Source: Mesorhizobium sp. M1D.F.Ca.ET.043.01.1.1
Lineage (GTDB): Bacteria > Pseudomonadota > Alphaproteobacteria > Rhizobiales > Rhizobiaceae
Reading direction: 5' to 3'
DNA: 64,000 nucleotides
NCBI RefSeq assembly: GCF_003952385.1
Contig: NZ_CP034444.1
Span: forward strand, 1,984,001-2,048,000
The translations under genes were made by a program, and so were the position numbers. The notes beneath the pieces are model-generated. The model saw only the letters and a program-made list of their open reading frames with translations. It did not search any database and was not told the DNA's origin. Each line of letters opens with the position of its first letter. Position 1 is the stretch's first letter. This document shows positions 39,589 through 48,344 of the stretch, one piece after another.

Positions 39589-41196
39589 CTATTCGGCAGG
39601 CCGGAGGGCGGGCTCGGAACCCGGCAATGGCTGTTCTTCGCGCTGGTATCCGAGGATGGTCATGGTGATGTTCCAGGCCATGATCAGGGCACCGGAGAGG
39701 TACATCGCACCGCCGATGGCACGCATGACGTAGTAGGGATGCATGGCCGCGACGGTTTCGGCGAAGGAGTAGACGAGGAACCCCTGCTCGTCGTATTCGC
39801 GCCACATGAGGCCCTGCATTATGCCGGAAACCCACATCACCGCCGCGTAGACGACGATACCCAGCGTTGCCAGCCAGAAATGCCAGGTGACGAGCCGCAG
39901 CGAATAGAGTCGGTCACGGTTCCACAGTTTCGGCACCATGTAGTAGATCGCGCCGAACGAGATCATGCCGACCCAGCCGAGCGCGCCGGAGTGGACGTGC
40001 CCGATGGTCCAGTCCGTGTAGTGCGACAGCGAATTGACCGTCTTGATCGACATAATCGGACCCTCGAAGGTCGACATGCCGTAGAAGGCGACTGCCATCA
40101 CCATCATGCGGATGATCGGATCAGTGCGCAGCTTGTCCCAGGCGCCCGACAGCGTCATCAGGCCGTTGATCATGCCGCCCCATGATGGCATCCACAGCAT
40201 GATCGAGAACACCATCCCGAGCGTCTGCGCCCAGTCGGGTAAGGCGGTGTAATGCAGGTGGTGCGGGCCGGCCCAGATGTAGAGAAAAATGATCGCCCAG
40301 AAGTGGATGATCGACAGCCGGTAGGAATAGACCGGCCGGCTCGCCTGCTTGGGCACGAAATAATACATCATGCCGAGGAAGCCGGCCGTCAGGAAGAAGC
40401 CGACCGCATTGTGGCCATACCACCATTGCGTCAAGGCGTCCTGGACGCCGGAGAAGGCGGAGTAGCTCTTCGAGCCGAGGAAAGAGGCCGGCATCGACAG
40501 GTTGTTGACCACATGCAGCATCGCGATGGTCACGATGAAGGATAGATAGAACCAGTTGGCGACGTAGATATGCGGTTCCTTGCGCTTCAGGATGGTGCCG
40601 AGGAACACGATGAGATAGGCGACCCAGACGATGGTCAGCAAGAGGTCCACATACCATTCGGGTTCGGCATATTCCCGGCCCTCGGTGATGCCGAGCAGGT
40701 AGCCGGTCGCGGCCATGACGATAAACAGCTGGTAACCCCAGAACACAGACCAGGCCAGATTGCCGCCAAACAGCCGGGCGCGGCAGGTGCGCTGGACAAC
40801 ATACAGCGATGTGCAAAGCAGTGCGTTGCCGCCGAAGGCGAAGACGACTCCCGATGTGTGCAGCGGGCGCAAACGGCCGAAATTGAACCAGGGTGGGATG
40901 TTAAGGTCGGGGAAGGCGAGTTGAAGCGCGATAATGACGCCGACCAGCATGCCGACGATACCCCAAAACACCGTTGCGATGGCCCCATAGCGGAGCGGAC
41001 CATCCATGTAGGCGGAGCGGTTCGGCGCCGCGGGCTTGAAATCCCAATTACGCAGCAAGATCGCGGTGAAGCCAGTCAGTGCGAAGAACAAAACCCACAT
41101 GTGCTGGCGGAAGGGCCCTTCTACGCCGAAGCCGGCAGCCACCAGGGCCGCAAAGGCAAACAGGCTTAAAAGGATGATCTCCGTGCCGAATTTCAT
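39589..41196 (-). CDS. fixN: FixN, catalytic subunit of the cbb3-type high-affinity oxidase
   Basis: FixN/CcoN is the heme-copper oxidase subunit that reduces O2 at the nanomolar concentrations inside nodules. About twelve membrane helices are seen, with the conserved [40 protein letters not shown] (copper and heme ligand histidines) and [15 protein letters not shown] segments. I choose the ATG at 41196 ([15 protein letters not shown]), with GGGGA upstream, giving 535 residues; the frame continues to 41568, but an FNR-type site at 41275-41288 sits over the upstream ATG at 41283. First gene of fixNOQP. Confidence 0.95.
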   Translation of the reverse strand: MKFGTEIILLSLFAFAALVAAGFGVEGPFRQHMWVLFFALTGFTAILLRNWDFKPAAPNRSAYMDGPLRYGAIATVFWGIVGMLVGVIIALQLAFPDLNIPPWFNFGRLRPLHTSGVVFAFGGNALLCTSLYVVQRTCRARLFGGNLAWSVFWGYQLFIVMAATGYLLGITEGREYAEPEWYVDLLLTIVWVAYLIVFLGTILKRKEPHIYVANWFYLSFIVTIAMLHVVNNLSMPASFLGSKSYSAFSGVQDALTQWWYGHNAVGFFLTAGFLGMMYYFVPKQASRPVYSYRLSIIHFWAIIFLYIWAGPHHLHYTALPDWAQTLGMVFSIMLWMPSWGGMINGLMTLSGAWDKLRTDPIIRMMVMAVAFYGMSTFEGPIMSIKTVNSLSHYTDWTIGHVHSGALGWVGMISFGAIYYMVPKLWNRDRLYSLRLVTWHFWLATLGIVVYAAVMWVSGIMQGLMWREYDEQGFLVYSFAETVAAMHPYYVMRAIGGAMYLSGALIMAWNITMTILGYQREEQPLPGSEPALRPAE

Positions 41197-41274
41197 GACA
41201 TGTCCCCGACCAGGATTCCAATGCGCGACGCTAAATCCGCGATGCATTAATTCCCTAGTTGCCGCCTGCTCGCC

Positions 41275-41288
41275 CTGATCCATGTCAG
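41275..41288 (-). promoter_or_regulatory. Predicted FnrN/FixK-type box upstream of fixN
   Basis: On the coding strand the site reads CTGAC-ATGG-ATCAG, matching the TGA-N6-TCA core of FNR/FixK sites (consensus TTGAT-N4-ATCAA). It is 79 bp before the fixN start. The same palindrome type, CTGAC-N4-ATCAG, occurs 85 bp before fnrN. Confidence 0.55.
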
Positions 41289-41344
41289 AGCCGCACGATT
41301 TTGCTTCGGGCAGCATCGAGTTCGGTGAATCAGAAGGTGGCGAT

Positions 41345-41857
41345 TTGAACAAGGAGACGCAGCACGGGCCACCCCACTCATGGACAAGTGCAGCTTCCTC
41401 GCGTCGGGCCGGCACAGAGGCGATTCCGGGCGAGGTCATGAAGCGTGCCCATCGGGAGTAGCTGAATCTCTGCGACTCGCTGGAAAGCATTGCCGATGCA
41501 CTGCCGAACGTCGACCGCCTCAAATGTCTTGGAACGGCCAAGAAAATCGTTCCGCTGCTCCGTGACATTCATGGGCTTCAGGAGACGGTGATTTTCCCTG
41601 CGTATGAGGCGCAGTTGACGCCGGCCGAGGCCAAACTTGCCTCCACCAGCCGGTTGCGCGTCGAGCACCTTGAGGATCAATGCTTCGCTAGCGAGGTGGC
41701 CGAAACGCTCCTAGCGATAGGTCATGGTAATCCGATAGAGAGTCCGGAAGCTGTCGGGTTCATGCTACGAGGCTTCTTCGAAGGCTTGCGGCGACACATC
41801 GCTTTCGAACGCGAGCACGTCCTGCCGCGGATCGCAATAAGCGACGTAGGCGCTTAG
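41345..41857 (+). pseudogene. Hemerythrin-like (HHE) protein, interrupted by an in-frame stop
   Basis: From TTG 41345 the frame reads through [11 protein letters not shown], then TAG at 41459-41461, then [40 protein letters not shown] and LRRHIAFEREHVLPRI to the stop at 41857. Histidines and glutamates lie in the pattern of a hemerythrin-type four-helix bundle (H-x-x-E-x-x-x-F-P and H-x3-E). No start codon after the TAG restores the first half. The stop codon overlaps the convergent fnrN stop. A sense codon at 41459 would give a complete protein. Confidence 0.6.
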
Positions 41858-42612
41858 GTCTCAAAGGCCGGTTGCCGCGAGCCTCGGCCGCCGCAGCGCT
41901 GCTCCAGCCGGCTCATGCTGTCCACCGTTACATGGCGGTTGTTCTTGATCCGGATCACGCCGTCAGCCCGCAATCGCGTAAGCTGGCGGCTCACGGTCTC
42001 GTTCGTCAGTCCAAGGAAATCAGAGATGTCGGCACGTGTCAGGGGCAGGTCGAAGCATGAGGACCTAGCCGCCGGGTCGATACTGGAATCCATATTCTGG
42101 GCGATCATGAGGAGAAAGCTCGCCACCTTCTCAGGTGCGGTCTTGCGCCCGAGCGTCACCATCCATTCAAGTGCCTCGTCGAGTTCGTTCAGCGTCTGCT
42201 TGAGCAAGCGAAGCTGGAGTTCCGGTGATTCCTTCATTATCCGTTCAACGGCCGCCTTCGGAAACGAGCACAGCGAGACGGAGGTTGCCGCTTGCACATT
42301 GATCGTGCTTTTCACCTTGAAGGGCCGGCCCAGAAAATCCGGTGCGAACCGAAGACCGACAATCTGCTGGCGGCCGTCCGAAAGGCACTTCGTCAGCTTC
42401 ACAACGCCTGAAAGCATGTTTGAATAGCTGTCGACAGCCGCGGCGTCGGCGATCAGTTCGACCCCCGGCTCGATTTTGTGCCGAGACGAAGTCTTGGCGA
42501 GCCCAACCAAATGGTTTCGATCGAGCGCACCACAGATCCCGCGATGCCGTGCGGCGCAAGACAGGCAAAGAACGGGAATGCCGGAACTGTGAATGTCCTG
42601 CTGTACTGTCAT
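41854..42612 (-). CDS. fnrN: FnrN-type Crp/Fnr regulator with oxygen-sensing cysteine cluster
   Basis: FNR-family regulator that activates genes at low oxygen. From the ATG at 42612 (MTVQQDIHSSGIPVLCLSCA) the cysteines C16, C19 and C27, plus a fourth in SVSLCSFPK, match the ligands of the [4Fe-4S] sensor, so it is FnrN-like rather than the cysteine-less FixK. A cyclic-nucleotide-binding-type beta-roll follows, then the HTH ADISDFLGLTNETVSRQLTR with the E-x-x-S-R recognition helix. 252 residues; upstream read-through to 42816 is dismissed. It sits next to fixNOQP, which it probably controls, and a site like that of fixN lies 85 bp upstream, pointing to self-regulation. Confidence 0.88.
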   Translation of the reverse strand: MTVQQDIHSSGIPVLCLSCAARHRGICGALDRNHLVGLAKTSSRHKIEPGVELIADAAAVDSYSNMLSGVVKLTKCLSDGRQQIVGLRFAPDFLGRPFKVKSTINVQAATSVSLCSFPKAAVERIMKESPELQLRLLKQTLNELDEALEWMVTLGRKTAPEKVASFLLMIAQNMDSSIDPAARSSCFDLPLTRADISDFLGLTNETVSRQLTRLRADGVIRIKNNRHVTVDSMSRLEQRCGGRGSRQPAFET

Positions 42613-42696
42613 TACGCTCGCGCCATCGATCCCAAGTTCGGCAGGATAGCAAGCGATGGCAGAGAAATCCTTGCGGCAGTTTGTCCGTCCTGGAGG

Positions 42697-42710
42697 CTGA
42701 CCGAAATCAG
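42697..42710 (-). promoter_or_regulatory. Predicted FnrN/FixK-type box upstream of fnrN
   Basis: CTGAT-TTCG-GTCAG on the coding strand (CTGAC-CGAA-ATCAG on the plus strand), same palindrome type as upstream of fixN. Its position 85 bp before the start fits a promoter of the FNR class with autoregulation. Confidence 0.5.
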
Positions 42711-42998
42711 GGCTTTGACTCTTCGACCGAGTCCAGACTTCCGGGGAGGCAAAAACCACGGACCACCAAATGAGACCGGAATTAGCTGCCAGGCTTGGCG
42801 AGACATATGGCGCCACTTATGATCCTGTGACGAGCCGTGTATTTCCCAATAGGGGGTCGCATGGCAGAGGAGGCCCGCCGGAACCCGCAGGCAGGGCTCC
42901 AGTTTGTGTCCGCCCGGGAGCTTGGATTGTTCGGGCCATTCTTTCACTGAATGTCAGCGACGCACCCCTGATTGCGGCGTCCGCTACTCAGCCTTCGA

Positions 42999-43271
42999 TT
43001 ACTCGGAACCTGAACCTGACACGCGTCGCGATTTCTCTGACATGCCGGCGGCAGGCAAGCTTTCCTTTCTGGCCCTGGCAAACGCGCGATCGCCTTCCAA
43101 GAAGCCGGCCAGCATGAACGGAATGAGCTCAGCTACTGTCTCGGACTCATTGTAGGTCTGACGGTACAGCGCCGCGTAGTCCTTCAGTGCTTGGCTGAGG
43201 CCCGCGCTGACGGTAATGGTGATCTTGGAAGGCGTCCGGTCCGGAAGCTTTCCTAATTTCAGGTTCGCCAT
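42999..43271 (-). CDS. DUF2274 protein of the trb cluster
   Basis: Small protein (90 residues) recognised by ITITVSAGLSQALKDYAALY and VAELIPFMLAGFLEGDRAFA, the pattern of DUF2274 proteins that follow trbI in Ti/Sym-type conjugation clusters. The short MANLKLGKLPDRTPSK start is also typical. It may be a ribbon-helix-helix-like or accessory protein; the exact function is unknown. It lies 13 bp downstream of trbI. Confidence 0.85.
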   Translation of the reverse strand: MANLKLGKLPDRTPSKITITVSAGLSQALKDYAALYRQTYNESETVAELIPFMLAGFLEGDRAFARARKESLPAAGMSEKSRRVSGSGSE

Positions 43272-43284
43272 GAGCGGCTCCTAT

Positions 43285-44502
43285 TCAATTTGTGTATGGT
43301 CGTAGCACGATGTCCTTGTGCACGATGACGCGCAGCGGCCAACCAGGACGGACGATAATGGTGGGTTGAATATTGAGGTTTTTTTCGGTGATGCGCTGGC
43401 CAGCTTGACTGACGTTCTGCTGAGTGGATTCGCGGATTGCCTTGAGCAGATCGCTTTCGTTGTCCCCAAAGCTCAACTCGGTGCCGACCCCCAACACCGT
43501 GGCTAGAGCAACTCCCTTGATCAGCTGCCAGGTGTGGAAATCCACCTGGTCCTCCAGCCCTGCATAGCCGGCAGTATCTGTCGCTGGCAGATTGTCGATT
43601 TCAATCGACGACCCGTCGGGCATCACGATGCGCTGCCAGACTAGCAACGCGCGCTTCTGTCCAAAAGCGACGACACTGTCATAGGTGCCGATGAGCCGCG
43701 AGCCCTGCGGGATGAGCAAGGTGTTGCCGGTGACTGTGTCGTCCACATTCTCGGTGACCTGTGCAACCACGAGGCCAGGCAGGTCGGAATTGATCCCGGT
43801 GATGAGGCTTGCGGCGATCACGCTGCCGGCCATCAGCTGGTGGGGCGAAGCCGGAGTCTGCAGCGCGTGCGGATTATAGATCCCATTTGTGCTCTGCTGG
43901 CTGACGAAGTCGAGCTTGCGCTGCTGATTGTTCTGATCACCCTCAGCCGGTGCAACGGAAGCCCTTGCGTCTTTCATATCGGGTTGCGCAAGTGGTGCTT
44001 CAAACGGCGGCCGCGCTCCCTGCGCATTGTCGGCGACCTTCGTGTCCCCGGGCCGGATCTCGATCCGGAACATCACTTGCGACTCACGTGCCTCGATCGC
44101 CTGCTGGGCAAGCCGCTGCTCCTCGGCGGAGGCCGCCTGCCCCGGGGCGGTGCCAAGCTGTCGCTGGCGTTCAAGAATGGGGCGGCCGAGATCGCCGGGC
44201 AGAGGTGGCCCAAGCACGGGAGGCTTCGGCTTCATTACGGAATAATCCTTGGGGAGCGTTTCAAGTCCCTCTGCGGTTGGCTTACGCTCGGTGTTGTAGA
44301 GGTCTTCCGCCCGCTCTTTGATACGCAACGCCGTCCCCTGAAGCGCTATCATCGTGACGCCCAGAATTGCGCCAGACCCAAGTGCAGCGATGGCGACGAT
44401 CACGCCGCGCCTGAACCGCACCGCGCGGCGAGGAGAAGCCCGCAACTGCAGCTGCTCGGGATCGAGTTTCGGCGGTGCATCTGGTCGGAAACTGTCGGTC
44501 AT
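43285..44502 (-). CDS. trbI: TrbI, T4SS core-complex outer component (VirB10-like)
   Basis: TrbI spans inner and outer membranes in the conjugation channel. It has a cytoplasmic N-terminus, one membrane helix (VIVAIAALGSGAILGVTMIAL), a proline-rich linker (MKPKPPVLGPPLPGDLG), and the VirB10-type C-terminal domain (LMAGSVIAASLITGINSDLP, LIPQGSRLIGTYD). The ATG at 44502 has GGGGAG upstream and is preferred to a GTG at 44517 that overlaps the trbG stop. 405 residues. Confidence 0.95.
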   Translation of the reverse strand: MTDSFRPDAPPKLDPEQLQLRASPRRAVRFRRGVIVAIAALGSGAILGVTMIALQGTALRIKERAEDLYNTERKPTAEGLETLPKDYSVMKPKPPVLGPPLPGDLGRPILERQRQLGTAPGQAASAEEQRLAQQAIEARESQVMFRIEIRPGDTKVADNAQGARPPFEAPLAQPDMKDARASVAPAEGDQNNQQRKLDFVSQQSTNGIYNPHALQTPASPHQLMAGSVIAASLITGINSDLPGLVVAQVTENVDDTVTGNTLLIPQGSRLIGTYDSVVAFGQKRALLVWQRIVMPDGSSIEIDNLPATDTAGYAGLEDQVDFHTWQLIKGVALATVLGVGTELSFGDNESDLLKAIRESTQQNVSQAGQRITEKNLNIQPTIIVRPGWPLRVIVHKDIVLRPYTN

Positions 44503-44513
44503 GAGTGCTCCCC

Positions 44514-45542
44514 TCACCTGCTGGACCGCGCAAAGAGCGGTATTCGCCGCGGCGGTTGCCGGCCGTCGACCCTGATGATGCGGACCACTTGCTGCTGCTT
44601 GCTGCCCAGGCGCAGTTCGGCCGCGGCGAACAGACGGTCAACGATGTAGTAGTTGCCGCGCATGCGGTAGTTGACGAGCTGGTTGCTGCCGTCGGCTCCG
44701 ACGATGAAGAGTGGCGGCGCCTCGCCCTGATCGATGCGACGCGGGAATTCGATGTAAACCTTGTTGCCGTCGTCGAAGGCACGCGTCGGCCGCCAAGGCG
44801 GCGTGTCACCGCTGATCGAGTAGCGGAAGCGAATGTTTTCGAGCGCCACATTTGAAGCTGCCGGCATGGCGGCGTCGGCCTGCGTATTCCGCTGGCGTAA
44901 CGCGATGATCTGGTCTTCGCTGTAGGTCCAGGAGATCGCCGCCATGGCAGTCTTCTCGGTACTTTGAAGCTGCAAATGGTATGTGCGCCGTTCCGTGGTG
45001 ATCACCAGATTGGTGCTAAGCGCCGGGGCGAACGGTTTGACCAGCACATGGGTGCGCTGATTGTCACCGGTGCCGCTGACGGTGTCGCCGATGACCCAGC
45101 GCACCGTGTCGCCGGCCGACACGGCTGTTAGCTTCTCGCCCGGTTGTAGGGCGATATCGGTGACACGCCCCGGCGCGGCATAGAGCTGATAGAGCGCGCC
45201 ATCTGTGAAGGGATAGACCTGAACCGCATTGACATAGCCATACTTGGTGGGTTGCTGCGTTGCCGCCTGGTTGGCGTCGGCGACGCGTTCTTCGGGAGAG
45301 CGTTTGTCGTCGACAATCTTGCCAGGGTCAGGCTGCAACTGGCCTGGCAGCGGCAGGGGCTTTGGTACCTCGACGATCTTGACCGGCTTCTCCGGCGGTT
45401 TCTCGACCGCAGCCGGTTTGAAGTCGGCAGTGTCATAGGAAATCTGAGGCGGCGGCACCGGCTTCGACGCGCAGGCGGAGAGGACGACTGCTGACGCGGA
45501 CAGGATCAGTGCTGCACGGAACGATGGTGCTCTATTTGTCAT
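44514..45542 (-). CDS. trbG: TrbG, T4SS outer-membrane component (VirB9-like)
   Basis: TrbG corresponds to VirB9 in the outer-membrane core complex. The N-terminus (LILSASAVVLSACASKP) has a lipoprotein signal with cysteine in LSAC. Beyond a proline-rich stretch come the VirB9 N-terminal domain (GALYQLYAAPGRVTDIALQP) and C-terminal domain with NVALENIRFRYSISGD and FDDGNKVYIEFPR. 342 residues. Overlaps trbF by 11 bp. Confidence 0.95.
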   Translation of the reverse strand: MTNRAPSFRAALILSASAVVLSACASKPVPPPQISYDTADFKPAAVEKPPEKPVKIVEVPKPLPLPGQLQPDPGKIVDDKRSPEERVADANQAATQQPTKYGYVNAVQVYPFTDGALYQLYAAPGRVTDIALQPGEKLTAVSAGDTVRWVIGDTVSGTGDNQRTHVLVKPFAPALSTNLVITTERRTYHLQLQSTEKTAMAAISWTYSEDQIIALRQRNTQADAAMPAASNVALENIRFRYSISGDTPPWRPTRAFDDGNKVYIEFPRRIDQGEAPPLFIVGADGSNQLVNYRMRGNYYIVDRLFAAAELRLGSKQQQVVRIIRVDGRQPPRRIPLFARSSR

Positions 45543-46263
45543 CGGCGGGCTCCTTCGGGGAAACGGGTGTCGGCGCGACGCTGTCGAGTTCGCGCGACCA
45601 GTCGATTGCGTTGATGAAGACGCCGAGCGGGTTGTTGCGCAGCTGGTCCGTATTGCTTGGCGGGCGGATCACGACGGTGAGGATCGCAGTCCAGCGCGTC
45701 GTGCTGGCGAGACTGCCGCGCTCAAAAACCTGCTCGGTCCATTTGACCTGGAACGAGCTGTCGGAAGCCCGGACCACGCTGGTCACCTGCACCGACACGC
45801 TGCGCATGCCGATCTGACCGAAGGGATCGTCCGCCTTGGCATACTCATTGAGGAAGCGTGCGGCGCGGTCGGTGGCAAAATCGTAAGCTGCCAGCCAGTT
45901 CTGGCGCACCAGCACCGGATCGGTGGAAACGGAACGGATATTCTGGATAAAGCGGCCAAGATGCCACGCGATCTGCGCGTCGGTGGGCTCGTAGTCCCGG
46001 ATTGCCCGCGCAACGGCACGCGCCTCGCCGAAGCGGTCGACCTCGACGATGTAAGGCACAACGCGACTTTGCATCGACTGCCAAACGAGGCCGCCGGAGA
46101 GCCCAGTCGCCATGGCCAGACAGCCAAGAGCCATCAGGCGCCAGTTCCGGGCCTGCACCCGCGATGAGCCGATGCGCTCATCCCAGAGCTGGCCGGCCTT
46201 CTGATACGGCGTGACCGGCTCGGGCGTCTTGCCGTAACGTTGAACGGGTCGCTTGAAGAGCAT
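45532..46263 (-). CDS. trbF: TrbF, T4SS inner-membrane component (VirB8-like)
   Basis: A VirB8-type protein: short cytoplasmic N-terminus with the TrbF signature KTPEPVTPYQKAGQLWDERIG, one membrane helix (LMALGCLAMATGLSGGLVW), and a periplasmic NTF2-like domain (VPYIVEVDRFGEARAVARAI; SVQVTSVVRASDSSFQVKWT). 243 residues. The start codon follows the trbL stop directly. Confidence 0.95.
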   Translation of the reverse strand: MLFKRPVQRYGKTPEPVTPYQKAGQLWDERIGSSRVQARNWRLMALGCLAMATGLSGGLVWQSMQSRVVPYIVEVDRFGEARAVARAIRDYEPTDAQIAWHLGRFIQNIRSVSTDPVLVRQNWLAAYDFATDRAARFLNEYAKADDPFGQIGMRSVSVQVTSVVRASDSSFQVKWTEQVFERGSLASTTRWTAILTVVIRPPSNTDQLRNNPLGVFINAIDWSRELDSVAPTPVSPKEPADDK

Positions 46264-47586
46264 CTAGTCGTCCTTGTCGTTGAGAGAGGGATTGGCGCTG
46301 CCTCCAGGCCTGTCACCGTCACGGACGGCTTGCACGGCGGCGTGGCGATGAGCACGAGCAGTCTGTTCAGAACGCAAGCGCTTTGCCCAATTGGGCGCGG
46401 TGCCAGCGGCCGTACTGGACGGGCCCCCGGTCATCGACGGGGTCGGCGCGCCGCCGGTGGCGGTCCATGCGGCTTCGCGTCCGGCATCAGCGCTGCGCCG
46501 GAAGCTTCCGCCAGCAGATCGTGCCGCTCGCATCGCGGTACCGCTGGCGGCACCCGCCACGCCCTGCATTCCAGCAGCCACGCCGGACAGGCCGGTCTCG
46601 GGCGAGGTTGCTCGTCCCAACTGCCACGCCGAGGAAACCGCCGAGCCCATGGTCGTACCGGCTCGGATGGCGGTAAGCCCGCCGCCAGTTGCCATGCGCG
46701 CGCCGGCGAATGCCGCACCTCCGGCCACCAGCGACGCACCGGCTGCCGCCGCGGTAGTCCCAAGTGCTGCGCCCGCGCCAAGTTGTGGCGCGCCGGAGAC
46801 AAGACCCGAGGCGATCCCAGGCCCGAAAATGCCGAGCCCAAGCAGCGCCAGCGCGCCCAGCACCTGTGACATGGCCGCCGCCAGGTCGGGCTCCTTGCCC
46901 TGGAGCGCCGAAGCGAACTCGCCGAAGAGCGTGGAGCCGATACCGACAATGACGGCGAGCACCATCACCTTGATGCCCGACGAGATCACGTTGCCGAGCA
47001 CGCGTTCAGCGAGAAACGACGAGCGGTTCCACAGCGCGAAGGGCACGAGAACGAAGCCTGCCAACGTCGTGAGTTTGAATTCCAGGATGGTGATGAAGAG
47101 CTGGATGGAGAGAATGAAAAAGGCGATGATGACCAGGAACCAGGCCAAGAGCAGCACGAAGATGGTGAGGGCGTTGCCAAAAATTTCGGGGAAGCCAAGA
47201 AGCTGGCTCGCCTGATCGAGAAGCGGCCACGCGCCCTCGAAGCCCGTCGCGGCAATGCGGCCTGGATGCAGCAGATTGTCGGCCGATAGATTGCCGGAAG
47301 AAGCATTGATGCCGAGACCGGCAAAAGACCGATAGATGATGTCGGCAAGGGTTTTGAAATTGTTCAGGATGAAGGCGAAGACGCCGACATAGAGCACCTT
47401 GCGGAGGAGGCGGCCGAGAATGTTGGGCTCGCCCCCGAATGCCCAGGCGAGGCCTGCCAGGGTGACGTCGATGCCAATTAGAATCGTAGTGAGGAAGGCG
47501 ACGTCGACCGAAAGCAGACCGAACCCGCTATCGATATAGCGGATAAAAGTCTCCATGAAGCGATCGATGACGCCAAGGTCGTTCAT
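46264..47586 (-). CDS. trbL: TrbL, polytopic inner-membrane T4SS protein (VirB6-like)
   Basis: VirB6-type channel protein with about six membrane segments in the first ~280 residues (AFLTTILIGIDVTLAGLAWA; FGNALTIFVLLLAWFLVIIA; VLGALALLGLGIFGPGIASG). The tail is Ala/Gly/Thr-rich and low-complexity (GAALGTTAAAAGASLVAGGA), as usual for TrbL. 440 residues. It starts only 27 bp after trbJ, leaving no room for a trbK entry-exclusion gene. Confidence 0.94.
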   Translation of the reverse strand: MNDLGVIDRFMETFIRYIDSGFGLLSVDVAFLTTILIGIDVTLAGLAWAFGGEPNILGRLLRKVLYVGVFAFILNNFKTLADIIYRSFAGLGINASSGNLSADNLLHPGRIAATGFEGAWPLLDQASQLLGFPEIFGNALTIFVLLLAWFLVIIAFFILSIQLFITILEFKLTTLAGFVLVPFALWNRSSFLAERVLGNVISSGIKVMVLAVIVGIGSTLFGEFASALQGKEPDLAAAMSQVLGALALLGLGIFGPGIASGLVSGAPQLGAGAALGTTAAAAGASLVAGGAAFAGARMATGGGLTAIRAGTTMGSAVSSAWQLGRATSPETGLSGVAAGMQGVAGAASGTAMRAARSAGGSFRRSADAGREAAWTATGGAPTPSMTGGPSSTAAGTAPNWAKRLRSEQTARAHRHAAVQAVRDGDRPGGSANPSLNDKDD

Positions 47587-47612
47587 GCCGCCGCCTTCCT
47601 CATGTTGAAGTG

Positions 47613-48344
47613 CTAGTGATCAGTTGCCGGATAGGCCGTGCCGGTGCCCAGGAAGCGCTTCGTCGTCTGGCGGGCTGCTTCCTCGGACTGCGCCTTGCGC
47701 GCGGCATCCTCGGCCTCGGCCCGGAACTGCGTCGCGAGCAGCGTCTGGATCTGCATCTGCTGCTTGGTCGAAAGCGCGATCAGCTGATTGGTGGCCTGGC
47801 TTGCCTCAAGCGCACCGGCCGCGCCTTGGCTGCGGCGGACGAGATCGGCAAGCAGGTCGCCGTCGCCGCGGACATTCTCGACGATCTGCGACTGCACACC
47901 CATGGTCTGGCGGAATGCCTGCATGGCGCTCTGCCAACGCTCACGTGCGGCGGTGGCCGCATCGCTCACTTTGATGGTGGCATCGTAGCTTTCCGGATAC
48001 TGCTCTCGCCACTGGTCCTGGAGCTTGCCGAGATCAAAGCTCAGGCCGCTCGCCTGGTCCATCAAACCGTCGATCCGTTGGAGCGAACCGGTAAGTTGGC
48101 CGACCGAGGAAAAATCCAGCCTCTGAAGGTTGCGCGCCATGTTCTGCAGCATGGTGGCCTGGTTTTGCAGCGACTGGATCTGGTTGTTGATCTGCTCCAA
48201 TGCGCGCGCCGCCGAGAGTACGTTCTGCGTATAGTTGGAGGGATCGAACACGATCAGGGCGTAAGCCGGCTGGACATAGTCAGCCATCGGCTTGGCGATC
48301 AGGGAAAGAGTGATCAGGCTGGATAGAAAGCGGCGTCGCATCAT
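47613..48344 (-). CDS. trbJ: TrbJ, T4SS secreted component (VirB5-like)
   Basis: VirB5-like minor pilus component. A signal peptide (FLSSLITLSLIAKPMADYVQ then PAYA) leads into a helical domain rich in Gln and Asn: LEQINNQIQSLQNQATMLQN, typical for TrbJ. 243 residues. Starts in the ATGA that ends trbE. Confidence 0.94.
   Translation of the reverse strand: MMRRRFLSSLITLSLIAKPMADYVQPAYALIVFDPSNYTQNVLSAARALEQINNQIQSLQNQATMLQNMARNLQRLDFSSVGQLTGSLQRIDGLMDQASGLSFDLGKLQDQWREQYPESYDATIKVSDAATAARERWQSAMQAFRQTMGVQSQIVENVRGDGDLLADLVRRSQGAAGALEASQATNQLIALSTKQQMQIQTLLATQFRAEAEDAARKAQSEEAARQTTKRFLGTGTAYPATDH

Noticed and set aside
39589..41568. fixN start at 41568 or 41283
   Set aside because: The extra N-terminal residues are not FixN-like, and an FNR-type site overlaps the ATG at 41283.
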